Assembly: GCA_946479125.1 (NCBI GenBank)
Contig: CAMLET010000158.1
Location: 1 to 7,196 of the forward strand
DNA: 7,196 nucleotides
Origin: an uncultured Flavobacteriales bacterium
GTDB taxonomy: Bacteria; Bacteroidota; Bacteroidia; Flavobacteriales; Crocinitomicaceae
Direction of reading: 5' to 3'
Shown here: positions 5,716 through 7,196 of the stretch, in pieces
Position numbering within the stretch: position 1 is the stretch's first letter
How the letters are laid out: each line of letters begins with the position of its first letter
Translations under genes and position numbers: made by a program
The notes under the pieces: generated by a model
The model's database searches: none
Told to the model about the DNA's origin: nothing
Seen by the model: only the letters and a program-made list of their open reading frames with translations

Positions 5716-6411
5716 TTAGACCGTAATTCTTACCAATCGTTCACACGGATTGATCTTTAATAGCTTCGTCATACTGAAAAACAACGTTGGTAACTCACGT
5801 TCCATATCAACCGGACGTTCAAAGAAATTCTCTACCGACACAGCAAAGAACTCATGAATGTTGGTAGCTGCGTAATTTCTGAAAAAGTGAGATTGGCTAT
5901 TTTTTATTTGGATCATTTCCTCATCTGCAAGCTGAAGAAAAGCCAGATAAGTATCCGCTTCAATAAATTGAAAGTCTCCGTCTTCTCTAACGTTATCAAT
6001 TAGCAACGCATGGGCAAACTCATGAAGCGCCAAGTTAACTCCATTAGAAGCGTTGTTATGACCTTCTGCGATGTCCAACCAAGACAAGCGAATGATTCCA
6101 AATGAACTGGCTTCTCCCCTAACCAATGTTCCTAGTTTCTCAGAAATAAAAGGTGAAGGATAAACTTCGAATCTGTTAAACTGATCAAGTATTAATTCAT
6201 CGTAACCAAAAGTAAGCTGAGCAACGTAAGATGAAATGATCATCCGCATTCTGAAACTGACTTCTGGCAGTTCGCCTTTAGCAATAAACTGTTTGGAGGA
6301 ATACACCTTCCATGACTTCTCTTCGAACAACAATTGCTCTGATGGTTGTAGACGTTTATGAAAGTGTGAGAAACGAGCTAACTCTTCGTTGAAAAGCAAT
6401 CTGTCTTCCAT
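5716..6411 (-). CDS. mtfA: MtfA-like zinc metallopeptidase (peptidase family M90)
   Basis: MtfA proteins are cytosolic zinc peptidases; in E. coli MtfA also binds the glucose repressor Mlc (DgsA) and relieves repression of ptsG. In this 231-residue protein the zinc site is complete: HEFAH (residues 130-134) gives two histidine ligands and catalytic Glu131, and Glu187 in NYAATNIHEFFAVSVENFFERP matches the third ligand of the MtfA structure. Upstream features also fit: LPEVSFRMRMIISSYVAQLTFG (48-69), VYPSPF (83-88), and GIIRLSWLDI (105-114) preceding the active-site helix. No signal peptide or membrane helix is present. It is slightly shorter than E. coli MtfA (about 265 residues). Regulation through Mlc should not be assumed in this phylum. 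It follows the secDF terminator, so it likely has its own promoter, and it is followed 11 bases later by a lipoprotein gene. The product name is well supported; the physiological role is inference. Confidence 0.88.
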   Translation of the reverse strand: MEDRLLFNEELARFSHFHKRLQPSEQLLFEEKSWKVYSSKQFIAKGELPEVSFRMRMIISSYVAQLTFGYDELILDQFNRFEVYPSPFISEKLGTLVRGEASSFGIIRLSWLDIAEGHNNASNGVNLALHEFAHALLIDNVREDGDFQFIEADTYLAFLQLADEEMIQIKNSQSHFFRNYAATNIHEFFAVSVENFFERPVDMERELPTLFFSMTKLLKINPCERLVRITV

Positions 6412-6438
6412 GCTTGTGTTGATTTACAATTTGGTTAG

Positions 6439-6446
6439 CAAGTATA
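6439..6446 (-). promoter_or_regulatory. Possible -7 box for the peptidase-lipoprotein unit
   Basis: On the minus strand TATACTTG differs from TAnnTTTG at one base and ends 27 bases before the ATG at 6411. It overlaps the end of the T tract of the secDF terminator, so termination and re-initiation would be packed together. No clear -33 element is seen because the terminator stem occupies that position. Confidence 0.3.
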
Positions 6447-6477
6447 ATAAAAAAGGACCTGCTGTAGCAGACCCTTT
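6443..6477 (-). terminator. Rho-independent terminator of the SecD/SecF gene
   Basis: On the minus strand 6477-6467 (AAAGGGTCTGC) pairs with 6462-6452 (GCAGGTCCTTT) as an 11-bp stem with two G-U pairs and a TACA loop. It is followed by a T-rich run (TTTTTTATTAT, partly in the stem). It starts 20 bases after the TAA at 6498-6500 and separates the translocase gene from the MtfA-like gene. Confidence 0.9.
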
Positions 6478-6497
6478 CCTTGATTTATTATAAAATC

Positions 6498-7196
6498 TTA
6501 TTTTTTCTCTCCTTTGATTTTGAAACGCTTCGTAAAGTCGATCAAAATTGGAGTTGCTACACAAAGTGAAGAGTATGTACCAATCAATACACCGATCAAC
6601 AATGCGAACAAGAATCCTTTGATTGAAGGTCCACCAAAGATGAACATGATCAACAATACAACGAACAAGATCATTGATGTATTGAATGTACGACTTAACG
6701 TTTTGTTCAATGCATCGTTAATTACTTCTTTCGCTTCGTGCTGACCTTTATCAAAGTTCAAGCTCTCACGAATACGGTCGAATACAATTACGGTATCATT
6801 CATTGAGTAGGATATGACGGTAAGTACCGCTGCAATGAATGCCTGATCCATATCCATGTTGAATGGTAAAATACCGTGCAACAATGAGAATACTGAAATT
6901 ACAACCAAAACGTCATGCGCCAATCCAATGATCGCACCCAAAGAGTACTGCCATTGTCCGAAGCGAATGAAGATGTAAGCAAATATTACCAATAATGCTA
7001 ATGAAATTGCTATCGAAGCCGATGACCACATTTCAGCACCAACAGAAGCAGTAATCATTCGATTATTCGTGATTTTGTAATCACCAATTTCACCTTTCAT
7101 ACTTTCTAATCCTGCTCTCAATTTCGCCTCTGCTACTTCATTTGCTTCAGCTTGAGTATTCGCCAACATAAAGTTAGTTGTGATCTCCAGGTTCAT
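6498..7196 (-). CDS. secDF: SecF-domain C-terminal part of a Sec translocase accessory protein (probably SecDF), 5' truncated by window edge
   Basis: SecD and SecF assist SecYEG, using the proton gradient to pull secreted proteins through the inner membrane. The visible 232 residues are the SecF C-terminal half: the end of the periplasmic P4-like region (1-50) and five membrane helices (about 57-79, 83-105, 118-138, 173-189 and 194-219), which correspond to TM2-TM6. Diagnostic motifs are GLAHDV (91-96), SYSMNDTVIVFDRIRE (129-144) with Asp134, Asp140 and Arg141, and LNKTLSRTFNTS (163-174). A basic cytoplasmic tail, KRFKIKGEKK, ends the protein. The ATG at the last three bases of the window is taken as internal, because SecF TM1 and most of its periplasmic domain must precede it. 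Fusion to SecD is expected for Bacteroidota but cannot be seen here. It would serve export of the signal-peptide proteins in this window, including the type IX cargo, which crosses the inner membrane through Sec. Confidence 0.93.
   Translation of the reverse strand: MNLEITTNFMLANTQAEANEVAEAKLRAGLESMKGEIGDYKITNNRMITASVGAEMWSSASIAISLALLVIFAYIFIRFGQWQYSLGAIIGLAHDVLVVISVFSLLHGILPFNMDMDQAFIAAVLTVISYSMNDTVIVFDRIRESLNFDKGQHEAKEVINDALNKTLSRTFNTSMILFVVLLIMFIFGGPSIKGFLFALLIGVLIGTYSSLCVATPILIDFTKRFKIKGEKK

Noticed and set aside
7194..7196. ATG at the window edge as the true start of a stand-alone SecF
   Set aside because: SecF requires a first membrane helix and a periplasmic domain before this point; the residues visible start mid-domain.
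1..7196. CRISPR array, tRNA, mobile element, phage or defence system
   Set aside because: No regularly spaced direct repeats, cloverleaf with CCA region, transposase, integrase or known defence protein was found on either strand.

Overview
The window looks like chromosomal DNA of a Bacteroidota bacterium, probably a flavobacterium-like lineage. Four things point there. A secreted protein ends in a type IX secretion (Por) sorting domain. A SecD/SecF-family translocase tail is present, and in this phylum SecD and SecF are usually one fused protein. Start codons lack strong Shine-Dalgarno sequences. Several upstream regions carry the phylum's TAnnTTTG -7 box. The DNA is AT-rich, and seven of the eight reading frames end in TAA. 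The genus cannot be fixed from this sequence; a Crocinitomicaceae/Fluviicola-like relative is only a guess.

Layout, left to right. Positions 6-1037 (-) encode an L-2-hydroxyglutarate oxidase-like FAD enzyme that meets an in-frame TGA close to where the family's last ~50 residues should begin. Positions 1229-2482 (+) encode a secreted six-repeat (YCF48/BNR-like) protein with a type IX sorting tail. Positions 2570-3055 (+) encode a GNAT acetyltransferase. A 232-base spacer holds two repeat-like segments and a strong terminator. Positions 3288-3548 (-) encode a small charged helical protein. It is divergent, across only 52 bases, from a two-domain nuclease at 3601-4971 (+) that joins a DnaQ-type 3'-5' exonuclease to a Cho/UvrC-type GIY-YIG endonuclease. 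The nuclease converges, over a shared hairpin, on a two-gene minus-strand unit: an MtfA-like zinc peptidase (5716-6411) followed by an unrecognised lipoprotein (4991-5704). The right end is the C-terminal SecF part of a Sec translocase accessory protein (6498 to beyond the edge), closed by a classic terminator.

Most genes look like independent housekeeping or accessory units rather than one pathway. The best functional groupings are the peptidase-lipoprotein pair (11-base gap) and the divergent small-protein/nuclease pair. No tRNA, rRNA, CRISPR array, insertion sequence or phage gene was seen. I found no clear new multi-gene system. The items most worth a second look are the broken lhgO-like frame, the exonuclease-endonuclease fusion and the compact divergent promoter region.
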